Assembly: GCF_016925675.1 (NCBI RefSeq) | Contig: NZ_CP070506.1 | Location: forward strand, 742,501 to 806,500 | Source: Pseudomonas hygromyciniae | GTDB lineage: Bacteria; Pseudomonadota; Gammaproteobacteria; Pseudomonadales; Pseudomonadaceae | Reading direction: 5' to 3' | DNA: 64,000 nt | Part shown: positions 1 through 8,309 of the stretch, piece by piece | Layout: each line of letters opens with the position of its first letter | How positions within the stretch are numbered: the stretch's first letter is position 1 | Position numbers and translations under genes: made by a program | The notes under the pieces: model-generated | Databases searched by the model: none | What the model was told of the DNA's origin: nothing | Seen by the model: the letters and a program-made list of their open reading frames with translations, nothing else

Positions 1-597
1 TACTCGGCCTTCACCATCGGCGCGATGGTGGTGCTGTATGCCCTGTTCCTGCGTATGCAGGTCGGGCCGCACAGTTACTTCTTCAGCTACAGCTATCCGG
101 AAAAACGTCGCAAGACGCTGCCGCAAGAACAGGCTTCGCCGGTCAGCCTGACATTTTCCATCGCAACCCTGGTGTTTGGCGTGGTGGTGATTGGCGCATT
201 GGCCGAAGTGATGTCCAAGACCCTGGACCTCGGCCTGGAGGGCACGGGCGCGCCGCCGGTGATCACGGCGATCCTGGTGGCGGCGATTTCTGCTGCGCCG
301 GAAATTCTGACCGCCTTGCGCGCAGCGTTGGCCAACCGCATGCAGTCGGTGGTCAACATCGCGCTGGGGGCTTCGTTGTCGACGGTGATTCTGACTGTGC
401 CGGTGATGGAAGCCATGGCGCTGTACACCGGCCAGCCGTTTCAGATGGCGATGACACCGGTGCAGACAGTGATGGTGTTTATCACGCTGATTGTCAGCGC
501 GATCAACCTCAACGATGGCGAAACCAACGCCATCGAAGGGATGACCCATTTTGTGCTGTTTGCGACCTTTATCATGTTGTCGCTGCTGGGTGTGTAG
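1..597 (+). CDS. chaA: Ca2+(Na+)/H+ antiporter, C-terminal part (5' end outside window)
   Basis: The frame is already open at base 1, so this is the C-terminal ~198 residues of a longer inner-membrane protein. It shows several hydrophobic segments and, about midway, an Ala-Ile-Ser-Ala-Ala-Pro-Glu-Ile stretch that matches the acidic ion-binding segment of the second half of CAX/ChaA cation-proton exchangers. By family it would swap Ca2+ or Na+ for protons across the inner membrane. Its TAG stop directly abuts the stop of the convergent deaminase gene, with no visible terminator between them. Family assignment is good; ion specificity is inferred. The ATG at 25 is an internal Met, not the start. 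Confidence 0.8.
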   Translation, partial: YSAFTIGAMVVLYALFLRMQVGPHSYFFSYSYPEKRRKTLPQEQASPVSLTFSIATLVFGVVVIGALAEVMSKTLDLGLEGTGAPPVITAILVAAISAAPEILTALRAALANRMQSVVNIALGASLSTVILTVPVMEAMALYTGQPFQMAMTPVQTVMVFITLIVSAINLNDGETNAIEGMTHFVLFATFIMLSLLGV

Positions 598-1953
598 CTA
601 GCCGGCAATCAACTGCCGTGCCGCCTGGCTGTGATCGGCGATCAGGGCCTTGAGGTCCATGCCTTCGATCTGCCCGTCGATCACCCGCCACTTGCCGCCC
701 ACCATCACCCGGTCCGCGCGGTCGGCGCCGCACAACAGCAGCGCCGAAATCGGGTCGTGGCTGCCGGAGAAGCGCAGCTCATCGAGCTTGAACAGCGCCA
801 GGTCGGCCTGTTTACCTACGGCCAACTCGCCGATATCGCTACGGCCGAGCAGTTGCGCAGAGCCTTTGGTGGCCCAGCCCAGCACGCCTTCAGGGGTGAT
901 TTTTTCTGCACCGTAGCGCAGGCGCTGGATATACAGGGCCTGGCGGGCTTCGAGAATCATGTTGGACGCATCGTTGGAGGCCGAACCGTCCACGCCCAGG
1001 CCAATCGGCGCGCCGGCGGCTATCAGGTCCAGGGTCGGGCAGATGCCGGAGGCCAGGCGCATGTTGGAGCTTGGGCAGTGGCAAATCCCGGTGCCGGCCG
1101 CGCCCAGGCGCGCAATTTCATCGGGGTTGAAGTGAATGCCATGGGCCAGCCAGGTACGTGGGCCGAGCCAGCCGACGCTGTCGAGGTAGTCCACGGTGCG
1201 CAGCCCGAAACGTTGCAGGCAGAAGTCTTCTTCGTCGAGGGTTTCGGCCAGGTGGGTGTGCAGGCGCACGTCGAGCTGGTTGGCCAGTTCGGCGCTGGCG
1301 CTCATGATTTCGGGGGTGACCGAGAACGGCGAGCAGGGCGCCAGGGCGATCTGGATTTGTGCGCCGTCGCCGCGCTCGTGGTAGCGCTTGATCAGGCGCT
1401 GGCTATCTTCGAGGATTACTTCACCCTGCTGCACGGTCTGCTGCGGCGGCAGCCCGCCGTCGGCTTCGCCCAGGCTCATGGAACCGCGCGTGAGCATGGC
1501 GCGCATGCCCAGTTCGCGCACGCTATCGACTTGCACGTCGACCGCATTTTCCAGGCCGTCGGGGAACAGGTAGTGATGGTCGGCGGCGGTGGTGCAGCCC
1601 GAGAGCAGTAATTCTGCCAGGGCGACCTTGCTGGCCAGCGCGAGTTTTTCCGGGGTCAGGCGCGCCCACACCGGGTACAGGGTTTTCAGCCAGGGGAACA
1701 ACGGTTGGTTGACCACAGGCGCCCAGGCGCGGGTCAGGGTTTGGTAGAAGTGATGGTGGGTGTTGATCAGGCCGGGAAGGATCACATGCTCGCGGGCGTC
1801 GAAGGTTTGTTCGCAGGTCATGCTCGGTTGTTGGCCGAGGGCGAGCACTTCGACGATCACACCGTCTTGCAGCACCAGGCCGCCACGGGCATCGAGGGCG
1901 TTGGCCGTGAAGATCGCGAGAGGGTTTTTTAACCAGATACGGGTCGCAGGCAT
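598..1953 (-). CDS. 8-oxoguanine deaminase (amidohydrolase family)
   Basis: A 451-residue amidohydrolase. The N-terminal metal site motif GLINTHHHFYQTLTR is at about residues 60-75, a second zinc-region His pair (HTHLAET) is mid-protein, and a catalytic GVDGSASND segment lies in the C-terminal third. The sequence closely matches my recollection of the P. aeruginosa Pa0142-type enzymes that deaminate 8-oxoguanine to uric acid, rather than chloro-s-triazine hydrolases of the same superfamily. A purine-related role agrees with the NCS2 nucleobase permease and TetR gene nearby. An AGAGGAG ribosome binding site sits 8 bases before the ATG. Length is normal for the family. The exact substrate is inferred from similarity. 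Confidence 0.85.
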   Translation of the reverse strand: MPATRIWLKNPLAIFTANALDARGGLVLQDGVIVEVLALGQQPSMTCEQTFDAREHVILPGLINTHHHFYQTLTRAWAPVVNQPLFPWLKTLYPVWARLTPEKLALASKVALAELLLSGCTTAADHHYLFPDGLENAVDVQVDSVRELGMRAMLTRGSMSLGEADGGLPPQQTVQQGEVILEDSQRLIKRYHERGDGAQIQIALAPCSPFSVTPEIMSASAELANQLDVRLHTHLAETLDEEDFCLQRFGLRTVDYLDSVGWLGPRTWLAHGIHFNPDEIARLGAAGTGICHCPSSNMRLASGICPTLDLIAAGAPIGLGVDGSASNDASNMILEARQALYIQRLRYGAEKITPEGVLGWATKGSAQLLGRSDIGELAVGKQADLALFKLDELRFSGSHDPISALLLCGADRADRVMVGGKWRVIDGQIEGMDLKALIADHSQAARQLIAG

Positions 1954-2117
1954 TGGCCGGCTCCTCTGAATGATGGGTTCAGGTTTGCCAGCTCAGTGTT
2001 GCCCTGTCTGCTGATCCAGGGTCGCCGGTAAGGGCGAGGTGGGAAGTCTACGTGGAGTGAGCGGTGGGGTCTATCCACCGCTCATCGGTGGTGAGTGAGT
2101 GTGTTGTGGCAAGTTGG

Positions 2118-2261
2118 CTTGTTGTGGCGAGCGGGCTTGCCCCGCGCTGGGCTGCGCAGCAGCCCTGAAACCTGGCGCCGAGGTGTGTCTGAAAAAATAC
2201 GGTGAGCTTATTGGGGCTGCTACGCAGCCCAGCGCGGGGCAAGCCCGCTCGCCACAACAAG
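2118..2261. repeat. Long intergenic inverted repeat (REP/BIME-like hairpin)
   Basis: Two 48-base arms (2118-2165 and 2214-2261) are complementary at 47 of 48 positions and are separated by about 48 bases. Each arm contains GTTGTGGCGAGCGGGCTTGC. The same arm family recurs at 31129-31272. It sits in the 330-bp gap between the deaminase and the SDR gene; otherwise this gap shows only the upstream region of the leftward deaminase gene. It could act as a transcript-end hairpin for the leftward SDR gene, but this is inference. Confidence 0.9.
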
Positions 2262-2283
2262 CCCGCGCGCCATCGATACAGCC

Positions 2284-2970
2284 TTACCAGGGAATGGTCT
2301 GGCCCTTGTAGTTGACGAAGTGATGGCCGCCCTTGCCGGTGTAGGCGTTCACTTGGGCAATCAGGCCGCGCACGCTGGTCTCCACGTCCAGGTCGGCGCC
2401 TTCGCCGCCCATATCGGTCTTGACCCAGCCCGGGTGCAGCGACAACACCGTCAGTTTCTGCTCGCCCAGTTGCGTCACGAAGCTGTTGGTCATGGAGTTC
2501 AGTGCGGCCTTGCTGGCCTTGTACAGCGCAAGGTCTGGCGCATCGGGCATGGTCACGCTGCCCAGTACCGAACTCATGAATGCCAGTACGCCGCTGCCCT
2601 GGCGAATCTGCGGGGCAAAGCGTTGGGCCAGGTTGATGGGCGCCACGGCGTTGGTGAAAAACAGTTGGCCGACTTCGGCCTGGGTAGCGTGGCCAGGGGT
2701 CTGGTTGGCCGGGCCCTTGACGCCGGCGTTAACGAACAGCAGGTCGAAGGTGCGGTCCTTGAGGCGTTGGCTCAGGGCGATCACGGCCTGCTGGTCGTCC
2801 ATGTCGAGTTTCTCGATCTGGACCGGACCCACGGCTTTCAGGGCATCGGCCTTGCTCGGATCGCGCACGGTGGCGGTCACATCCCAGCCGTCCAGGAGCA
2901 ATTGTTTGACCAGGCCAAGGCCCAGCCCGCGCGAGGCGCCGATGATCAATGCAGTTTTTGGCGTAGACAT
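2284..2970 (-). CDS. Short-chain dehydrogenase/reductase (SDR) family oxidoreductase
   Basis: A 228-residue classical SDR. The N-terminal Rossmann motif is IGASRGLGLGL (TGxxxGxG type, residues about 10-20). An NAG-type segment (VNAGVKG) is near residue 81, a catalytic Ser lies in the MSSVLGS region, and YKASK (the YxxxK catalytic pair) is at about residues 150-154. The Arg after the glycine motif suggests NADP(H), though this is inferred. The substrate cannot be read from sequence. A GGAAG ribosome binding site precedes the ATG. The gene is followed by the long hairpin at 2118-2261 and preceded by the yigZ gene on the same strand with a 46-bp gap, so it may be co-transcribed with it. Confidence 0.85.
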   Translation of the reverse strand: MSTPKTALIIGASRGLGLGLVKQLLLDGWDVTATVRDPSKADALKAVGPVQIEKLDMDDQQAVIALSQRLKDRTFDLLFVNAGVKGPANQTPGHATQAEVGQLFFTNAVAPINLAQRFAPQIRQGSGVLAFMSSVLGSVTMPDAPDLALYKASKAALNSMTNSFVTQLGEQKLTVLSLHPGWVKTDMGGEGADLDVETSVRGLIAQVNAYTGKGGHHFVNYKGQTIPW

Positions 2971-3016
2971 GAAGGCTTCCTTTGGCGTCGAGGTTCAGTG
3001 AGCAACATTATCAGGT

Positions 3017-3598
3017 TCAACGTTGCAGCAGGATTCGCCCACGGCTCAGGTCGGCCAACTGCGATTGCAGGGTGTCGATATGGGCTTCGCCGAGTGCCAG
3101 TTGCAGCTCCACGCCGTTGGCGGTGAAGGTTTCTTCCAGTACCAGGCCGTCCAATTCGGCGACACGCAGCTTTACCAGCGGCAACTCAGCGAAACCACAG
3201 GCACAGCTCAAGGCCACGCGGCTGATCAGTTCTACCCGCTCGGCGTTTTGCAGGCATTTATTCGCGCCGCCGCCATACGCGCGGGCCAGGCCTCCGGTGC
3301 CCAGTTGGATGCCGCCATACCAGCGCACCACCAGCACCACGACCTGGTCAAAACCCTGGGCCTCAATGGCGGCCAGGATCGGCCGCCCGGCAGTGCCGCC
3401 GGGTTCGCCGTCGTCGTTGCTGCGGTATTGGGCGCCCAGTTTCCAGGCCCAGCAATTGTGCGTGGCGTTGAGGTCGCTGTGCTGCTCGATAAACGCCTGG
3501 GCGTCTTGCGGGCTGGTAATTGGCGCGGCGTAGGTGATGAAGCGGCTTTTGCGGATTTCTTCGCGAAATTCGCAAAAGCCCGTAAGGGTGAAAGGCAT
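3017..3598 (-). CDS. yigZ: YigZ/IMPACT family protein
   Basis: A 193-residue member of the UPF0029/IMPACT family. Characteristic motifs are ATHNCWAWKLG (residues about 48-58), SNDDGEPGGTAGRPIL (the family signature, about 62-77) and VVRWYGGIQLGTGGLARAYGG (about 91-111). The C-terminal ~70 residues form the second ferredoxin-like domain. Bacterial members are poorly characterised; the eukaryotic relative IMPACT affects GCN2 signalling. The ATG at 3598 (MPFTLTG) is preferred because the longer frame starts inside the upstream TetR gene and adds 12 unconserved residues. It follows the TetR gene with a 13-bp gap. Confidence 0.9.
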   Translation of the reverse strand: MPFTLTGFCEFREEIRKSRFITYAAPITSPQDAQAFIEQHSDLNATHNCWAWKLGAQYRSNDDGEPGGTAGRPILAAIEAQGFDQVVVLVVRWYGGIQLGTGGLARAYGGGANKCLQNAERVELISRVALSCACGFAELPLVKLRVAELDGLVLEETFTANGVELQLALGEAHIDTLQSQLADLSRGRILLQR

Positions 3599-3611
3599 TG
3601 GATCGCTTCGT

Positions 3612-4271
3612 TCAGAGGGCTGGCTTGATGCCACAGCCCTTGAGAATAATGTGGATAAGGTTGCTGCCGGCGTCGTCCATGTCCTGTTTGGTCAGCTTGG
3701 TGCGACCGGTCACACGGCAGATCTGGGTGGCAAAGTCGGCGTAATGCTGGGTACTGCCCCACAGCAGGAAGATCAAGTGTACCGGATCCACGGGGTCCAT
3801 CTTGCCGGCATCGATCCAGGCCTGGAATACCGCGGCCCGGCCGCTGAACCAGGTGCGGTAGTCCTGGCTGAAATATTCGGTAAGGCATTCGCCGCCGCTA
3901 ATGATCTCCATGGCAAAGATCCGCGAGGCCTGTGGTTGGCGTCGCGAGTATTCCATCTTGGTGCGGATATAGCGGGTCAACGCCTCAGCGGGATCATCCT
4001 CGGCGGTCAGGGTGTTGAAGGTGCTGTCCCACAGTTCGAGGATATTGCTCAGTACCGCGATGTACAGCCCCAGCTTATTGGTGAAGTAATAATGCAGGTT
4101 GGCCTTCGGCAGCCCGGCACTCGCAGCGATCGTGTTCATGCTGGTGCCTTTGTAGCCATGCCGGGCGAACTCGTCTTCGGCGGCCTGGATGATCGCTTGT
4201 TCGTTCTTTTGTCGAATGCGGCTGGCGGGTTTTCCGGCGTGGCTGTTGTGGGCAGGAACTTCGAGGCTCAT
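3612..4271 (-). CDS. TetR-family transcriptional regulator, RutR-like
   Basis: A 219-residue regulator. The N-terminal TetR helix-turn-helix spans about residues 18-65, with the motif TSMNTIAASAGLPKANLHYYFTNKLGLY. The C-terminal ligand domain contains a segment (YSRRQPQASRIFAMEIISGG) typical of RutR/YcdC-type regulators, which respond to pyrimidines or purines in other proteobacteria. That fits the adjacent NCS2 nucleobase permease transcribed in the same direction 87 bp upstream. The start at 4271 (MSLEVP) is chosen over an upstream GTG at 4310 because the extra residues look non-conserved. The ligand and targets are not known from sequence. Confidence 0.82.
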   Translation of the reverse strand: MSLEVPAHNSHAGKPASRIRQKNEQAIIQAAEDEFARHGYKGTSMNTIAASAGLPKANLHYYFTNKLGLYIAVLSNILELWDSTFNTLTAEDDPAEALTRYIRTKMEYSRRQPQASRIFAMEIISGGECLTEYFSQDYRTWFSGRAAVFQAWIDAGKMDPVDPVHLIFLLWGSTQHYADFATQICRVTGRTKLTKQDMDDAGSNLIHIILKGCGIKPAL

Positions 4272-4358
4272 GGAGGTTTCCGTGCAGATCGATGAATGCG
4301 ATTGCTGCACAGATAACCCACCCTCAAGCCTCAGACAAGCCCCGATACGATAAAAGCG

Positions 4359-5753
4359 TCAAAGCGGTTCCAGCGTGTCGTTTTCCACGAGTGGATTTGC
4401 GGCGCGCGTTTCGGCCTTGGATTCCGGCAGGATCAGGCACAGCACAATTGCCGTCAGCCCGCCGCTGGTGATGGCCGAGTCGAACAGGTTTTGCACCAGG
4501 GTTGGCATCAGGTGCAACAAATTCGGTTGCGCGGCGATGCCCAGGCCGACCCCAAACGAGGTGGCGATGATCAGCATGCTGCGTCGGTCCAGCGGGGCCT
4601 GGGCCAGGATGCGCACGCCGGCGGCGGCCACACTGCCGAACATCACCAGGGTCGCGCCGCCGAGCACCGGCTTGGGGATTTGCTGCAATACCGCGCCAAT
4701 CAGCGGAAACAGTCCGAGACAAAACAGCACCACGCCGATGTATAGCCCCACATAGCGGCTGGCGACGCCGGTCAACTGAATCACCCCGTTGTTCTGGGCG
4801 AAGGTGGTGTTGGGAAAGGCGCTGAAGGTGGCGGCGATCATGCAACTGACGCCATCCCCGAGCACGCCGCCCTTAAGCCGGCTTATATAGGAGGGGCCGC
4901 TGATGGGCTGGCGGGCGATCATGCAGTTGGCGGTGAGGTCGCCGACGGTTTCGATGCTGCTGATCAGGTAAATCAGCGCGACCGGCAGGAAGGCGCTCCA
5001 GTCGAAGTTGAAACCAAAACGGAACGGCGTCGGCAGGCTGATCAAGGGCAGGTCGGGCAGGGGCTGGGGTACCAGTTTGCCGCTGAACCATGCAGCGAGG
5101 CTGCCCAGCAGCAGGCCGATGATGATCGCGCTAAGGCGTACCCAGGGCGTATCCGAACGGTTGAGCAGGATAATCGTCAGCACTACAAACAGGCCCAGGG
5201 CCAGGTTGGTCGGCGCGCCAAAGTCCGGGGCATTGAAACCGCCGCCCAGGTCGGTGATGCCCACTTTGATCAGGCTGATGCCAATCAGGGTAATCACAAT
5301 GCCGGTCACCAGCGGCGTGATGACCCGGCGCAACTGGCCGATAAAACGGCTCAGCACAATCTGCACCAGCGCGCCGAAAAAGCACACGCCGAAAATCATC
5401 GCCAGGATGTCTTCCGGGCTGCCGCCGCGCTGCTTGACCAGGAAACCCGCGGACAAGACTGCGCCGAGAAAGGCAAAGCTGGTGCCTTGCAGGCAGATCA
5501 TCCCCGCGCCAATTCCAAACGGCCTGCGCGCCTGAATGAAGGTGCCGACACCGGAGACCATCAACGCCATGCTGATCAGGTAAGGCAGGTGTGCGGCCAG
5601 GCCCAGGGTCGAACCGATGATCAAGGGCGGGGTGATAATGCCGACGAAGCTGGCAAGCACATGTTGCAGCGCCGCGAGCAAGGCGGGCAGTGGTTTGGGG
5701 CGGTCGTTGAGACCGTAGATCAGGTCGCTGGCGCTGGAGGATTCTGGTGGCAT
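4359..5753 (-). CDS. NCS2-family nucleobase:cation symporter (xanthine/uracil permease type)
   Basis: A 464-residue inner-membrane transporter with about 12-14 hydrophobic segments. NCS2 hallmarks include the early QHVLASFVGIITPPLI segment (residues about 30-45) and the C-terminal region PNTTFAQNNGVIQLTGVASRYVG (about 313-335) that forms part of the substrate site in XanQ/UraA relatives. It would import a purine or pyrimidine with a proton or cation. Neighbours are a RutR-like TetR gene downstream and, a few kb away, an 8-oxoguanine deaminase, so a purine substrate is plausible. No strong ribosome binding site is seen before this ATG. Confidence 0.85.
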   Translation of the reverse strand: MPPESSSASDLIYGLNDRPKPLPALLAALQHVLASFVGIITPPLIIGSTLGLAAHLPYLISMALMVSGVGTFIQARRPFGIGAGMICLQGTSFAFLGAVLSAGFLVKQRGGSPEDILAMIFGVCFFGALVQIVLSRFIGQLRRVITPLVTGIVITLIGISLIKVGITDLGGGFNAPDFGAPTNLALGLFVVLTIILLNRSDTPWVRLSAIIIGLLLGSLAAWFSGKLVPQPLPDLPLISLPTPFRFGFNFDWSAFLPVALIYLISSIETVGDLTANCMIARQPISGPSYISRLKGGVLGDGVSCMIAATFSAFPNTTFAQNNGVIQLTGVASRYVGLYIGVVLFCLGLFPLIGAVLQQIPKPVLGGATLVMFGSVAAAGVRILAQAPLDRRSMLIIATSFGVGLGIAAQPNLLHLMPTLVQNLFDSAITSGGLTAIVLCLILPESKAETRAANPLVENDTLEPL

Positions 5754-5839
5754 GGCATGTGGACTCAGGGCTGACGGTTCATGGTCCCTGTGCCTTGCAA
5801 AAAGCTGTCCACTTGCTCAGGTTTTGTGTGGGGCCCGTA

Positions 5840-6760
5840 TCAGCGGGTCGCAGCCAGGCTTTCGAGGAAGCTTTCCAGCACCAAATGAGGGCGACGGCCT
5901 TTGCGCGTGACCGAAGCCAGGCTTAAATCATAAAAGCGTGTAGGCGGTTTCAGTGCGCGCAGTCGGCCTTGTTGTACCCACAGACTGGCGTAGTGATCGG
6001 GCAGGTAGCCGATATAGCGCCCGGTAAGGATCAGGAAGGCCATGCCTTCGCGGTCGGATGCGCTGGCGGTACAGTTGAGCGCCTGATAATGGGCCTGGAT
6101 ATCGGCGGGCAGGCGGAAGGTCGGCGCGATGGCGTCCTGGCTGTTGATGCGTTGGTCGTCCAACTGCTTGTCGTCGGCGTAAAACAGCGGATGGCCCACC
6201 GCGCAGTAGAGCAGCGAACGCTCGCTGTACAGGGGTTGGTACTCCAGGCCCGACAGGGCGCTGGCCTGGGGGACCACGCCAACGTGCAGGCGCCCGTCGA
6301 GCACGCCTTGCTCAACTTCGTTGGGGGCGATCATGCGGATCTGGATTTGCACGTCGGGGCCGCGTTCTTTCAACTGCGCCAATGCATGGGTGATGCGCAT
6401 ATGGGGCAGGGTCACCAGGTTATCGGTCAGGCCGATGATCAGTTCGCCGCGCAGGTGTTGGTGCAGGCCGTTGACCTCGGTTCGGAAACTTTCCAGCGCA
6501 CTTAACAGTTGCAGGGCCGATTGGTAGACCTCCCGGCCTTCTTCCGTCAGGGAGAAACCGGCGCGCCCGCGTTGGCATAGGCGCAGGCCCAGGCGCTGTT
6601 CGAGATCGCTCATTTGCTGGCTGATGGCAGAACGACCAATGCCCAGCACGGTTTCCGCCGCCGAGAAGCCTCCGCACTCCACCACGCTGCGGAAGATGCG
6701 CAACAGGCGGATATCGAAGTCGCTCACTTGGGCCAGCGGGTCGGGTCGGCGGCTGCTCAT
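5840..6760 (-). CDS. LysR-family regulator, probable regulator of bauA/bauC
   Basis: A 306-residue LysR protein. The N-terminal winged HTH is at about residues 15-75 (VVECGGFSAAETVLGIGRSAISQQMSDLEQRLGLRL), followed by the periplasmic-binding-type effector domain. It is divergent from bauA, with a 125-bp shared upstream region, the usual arrangement for a LysR regulator and its target. In P. aeruginosa a LysR gene (BauR) lies next to bauA; the position here suggests the same role. The regulator-target link is inference from layout. Confidence 0.85.
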   Translation of the reverse strand: MSSRRPDPLAQVSDFDIRLLRIFRSVVECGGFSAAETVLGIGRSAISQQMSDLEQRLGLRLCQRGRAGFSLTEEGREVYQSALQLLSALESFRTEVNGLHQHLRGELIIGLTDNLVTLPHMRITHALAQLKERGPDVQIQIRMIAPNEVEQGVLDGRLHVGVVPQASALSGLEYQPLYSERSLLYCAVGHPLFYADDKQLDDQRINSQDAIAPTFRLPADIQAHYQALNCTASASDREGMAFLILTGRYIGYLPDHYASLWVQQGRLRALKPPTRFYDLSLASVTRKGRRPHLVLESFLESLAATR

Positions 6761-6885
6761 AGTTTAGTAAAAGCCTGACTGAAGGTTAGAAGAGTTGCAT
6801 TTCCCAGACTTTATCCCCGTGGCAATTTAGCTGCAACAACGCTTTTCAATCCCGACGCTGCCTTTTGCCCTGCGAGGTTTTGCTG
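6761..6885. promoter_or_regulatory. Divergent promoter region between LysR gene and bauA
   Basis: The 125-bp gap between divergent genes contains an inverted pair GTTGCA (6794-6799) and TGCAAC (6832-6837), with further TTGC...GCAA symmetry between them. Such dyads fit LysR-type binding sites. A purine-rich GCGAGG lies upstream of the bauA ATG. No clear -35/-10 pair could be fixed with confidence. Confidence 0.4.
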
Positions 6886-8235
6886 ATGAACATGCCCGAA
6901 AACGCCCCATCCACCCTGGCCAGCCAGCTGAAGCTGGATGCCCACTGGATGCCTTACACCGCCAACCGCAACTTTCAGCGCGACCCGCGTCTCATCGTGG
7001 GGGCCGAAGGCAGTTGGTTGATCGATGACAAGGGGCGTCGAGTCTATGACTCGCTATCGGGGCTGTGGACCTGCGGCGCAGGGCACACGCGTAAGGAAAT
7101 CCAGGAAGCAGTCGCCAAACAACTCGGCACCCTGGATTACTCGCCGGGCTTCCAATACGGCCATCCGCTGTCCTTCCAGTTGGCAGAAAAGATCACCGAC
7201 CTGACGCCCGGCAATCTGAACCATGTGTTCTTTACCGACTCCGGTTCCGAGTGCGCCGATACGGCGGTGAAGATGGTGCGTGCGTACTGGCGCCTAAAGG
7301 GCCAGGCGACCAAGACCAAGATGATCGGGCGTGCCCGGGGTTATCACGGGGTGAACATCGCCGGTACCAGCCTGGGTGGCGTCAACGGCAACCGTAAGAT
7401 TTTTGGCCAGGCGATGATGGATGTCGATCACCTGCCTCACACGCTGCTGGCGAGCAATGCCTTCTCCCGCGGTATGCCGGAGTTGGGTGGCATTGCCCTG
7501 GCTGACGAGTTGCTCAAGCTGATCGAGTTGCATGATGCGTCGAACATCGCTGCGGTGTTCGTTGAGCCGATGGCAGGCTCGGCCGGGGTGCTCGTACCGC
7601 CGCAGGGTTACCTCAAGCGGCTGCGCGAGATTTGTGACCAGCACAATATCCTGCTGGTGTTCGATGAAGTGATTACCGGCTTTGGTCGTACCGGCTCGAT
7701 GTTCGGTGCGGATAGCTTCGGTGTGACGCCGGACCTGATGTGCATCGCCAAGCAGGTCACCAACGGTGCGATTCCGATGGGCGCAGTGATTGCCAGCAGC
7801 GAGATCTATCAGACCTTCATGAACCAGGCGACGCCTGAGTACGCGGTGGAATTCCCACACGGCTACACCTACTCGGCTCACCCGGTAGCCTGCGCAGCCG
7901 GGCTGGCAGCATTGGATCTGCTGCAGAAGGAAAACCTGGTGCAGAGCGTGGCCGAAGTCGCGCCGCACTTTGAGAATGCGCTGCATGGCCTCAAGGGCAG
8001 CAAGAACGTGATCGACATCCGTAACTACGGCCTGGCCGGTGCGATCCAGATCGCCCCGCGTGATGGGGATGCCATCGTGCGTCCATTCGAAGCGGGCATG
8101 GCGTTGTGGAAGGCCGGGTTCTACGTGCGCTTTGGCGGCGATACCTTGCAGTTCGGCCCAACCTTCAACAGCAAGCCGCAGGACCTGGATCGCTTGTTCG
8201 ATGCGGTCGGCGAAGTGCTGAACAAGATCGACTGA
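6886..8235 (+). CDS. bauA: Beta-alanine:pyruvate transaminase (omega-amino acid aminotransferase)
   Basis: A 449-residue class-III PLP aminotransferase. It is very close, along its whole length, to the remembered P. aeruginosa PA0132 sequence (HWMPYTANRNFQRDPRLIV near the N-terminus, SGLWTCGAGHTRKE near residues 60-73). The PLP-lysine segment is LMCIAKQVTNGAIPMG at about residue 284-299, preceded by the LVFDEVITGFGRTG signature. It transfers the amino group of beta-alanine to pyruvate, giving malonic semialdehyde and alanine. The ATG at 6886 (MNMPEN) is preferred over 6865 because family members begin this way and a GCGAGG site precedes it. bauC follows 74 bp downstream, so the two form one pathway and probably one operon. 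Confidence 0.95.
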   Translation: MNMPENAPSTLASQLKLDAHWMPYTANRNFQRDPRLIVGAEGSWLIDDKGRRVYDSLSGLWTCGAGHTRKEIQEAVAKQLGTLDYSPGFQYGHPLSFQLAEKITDLTPGNLNHVFFTDSGSECADTAVKMVRAYWRLKGQATKTKMIGRARGYHGVNIAGTSLGGVNGNRKIFGQAMMDVDHLPHTLLASNAFSRGMPELGGIALADELLKLIELHDASNIAAVFVEPMAGSAGVLVPPQGYLKRLREICDQHNILLVFDEVITGFGRTGSMFGADSFGVTPDLMCIAKQVTNGAIPMGAVIASSEIYQTFMNQATPEYAVEFPHGYTYSAHPVACAAGLAALDLLQKENLVQSVAEVAPHFENALHGLKGSKNVIDIRNYGLAGAIQIAPRDGDAIVRPFEAGMALWKAGFYVRFGGDTLQFGPTFNSKPQDLDRLFDAVGEVLNKID

Positions 8236-8309
8236 TTTCTCCTTCTATATAGAACAACAGCCTGGCGCGACGCGTGTCGCGCCTGTGGACAACTTTTCAG
8301 GAGCCTTGC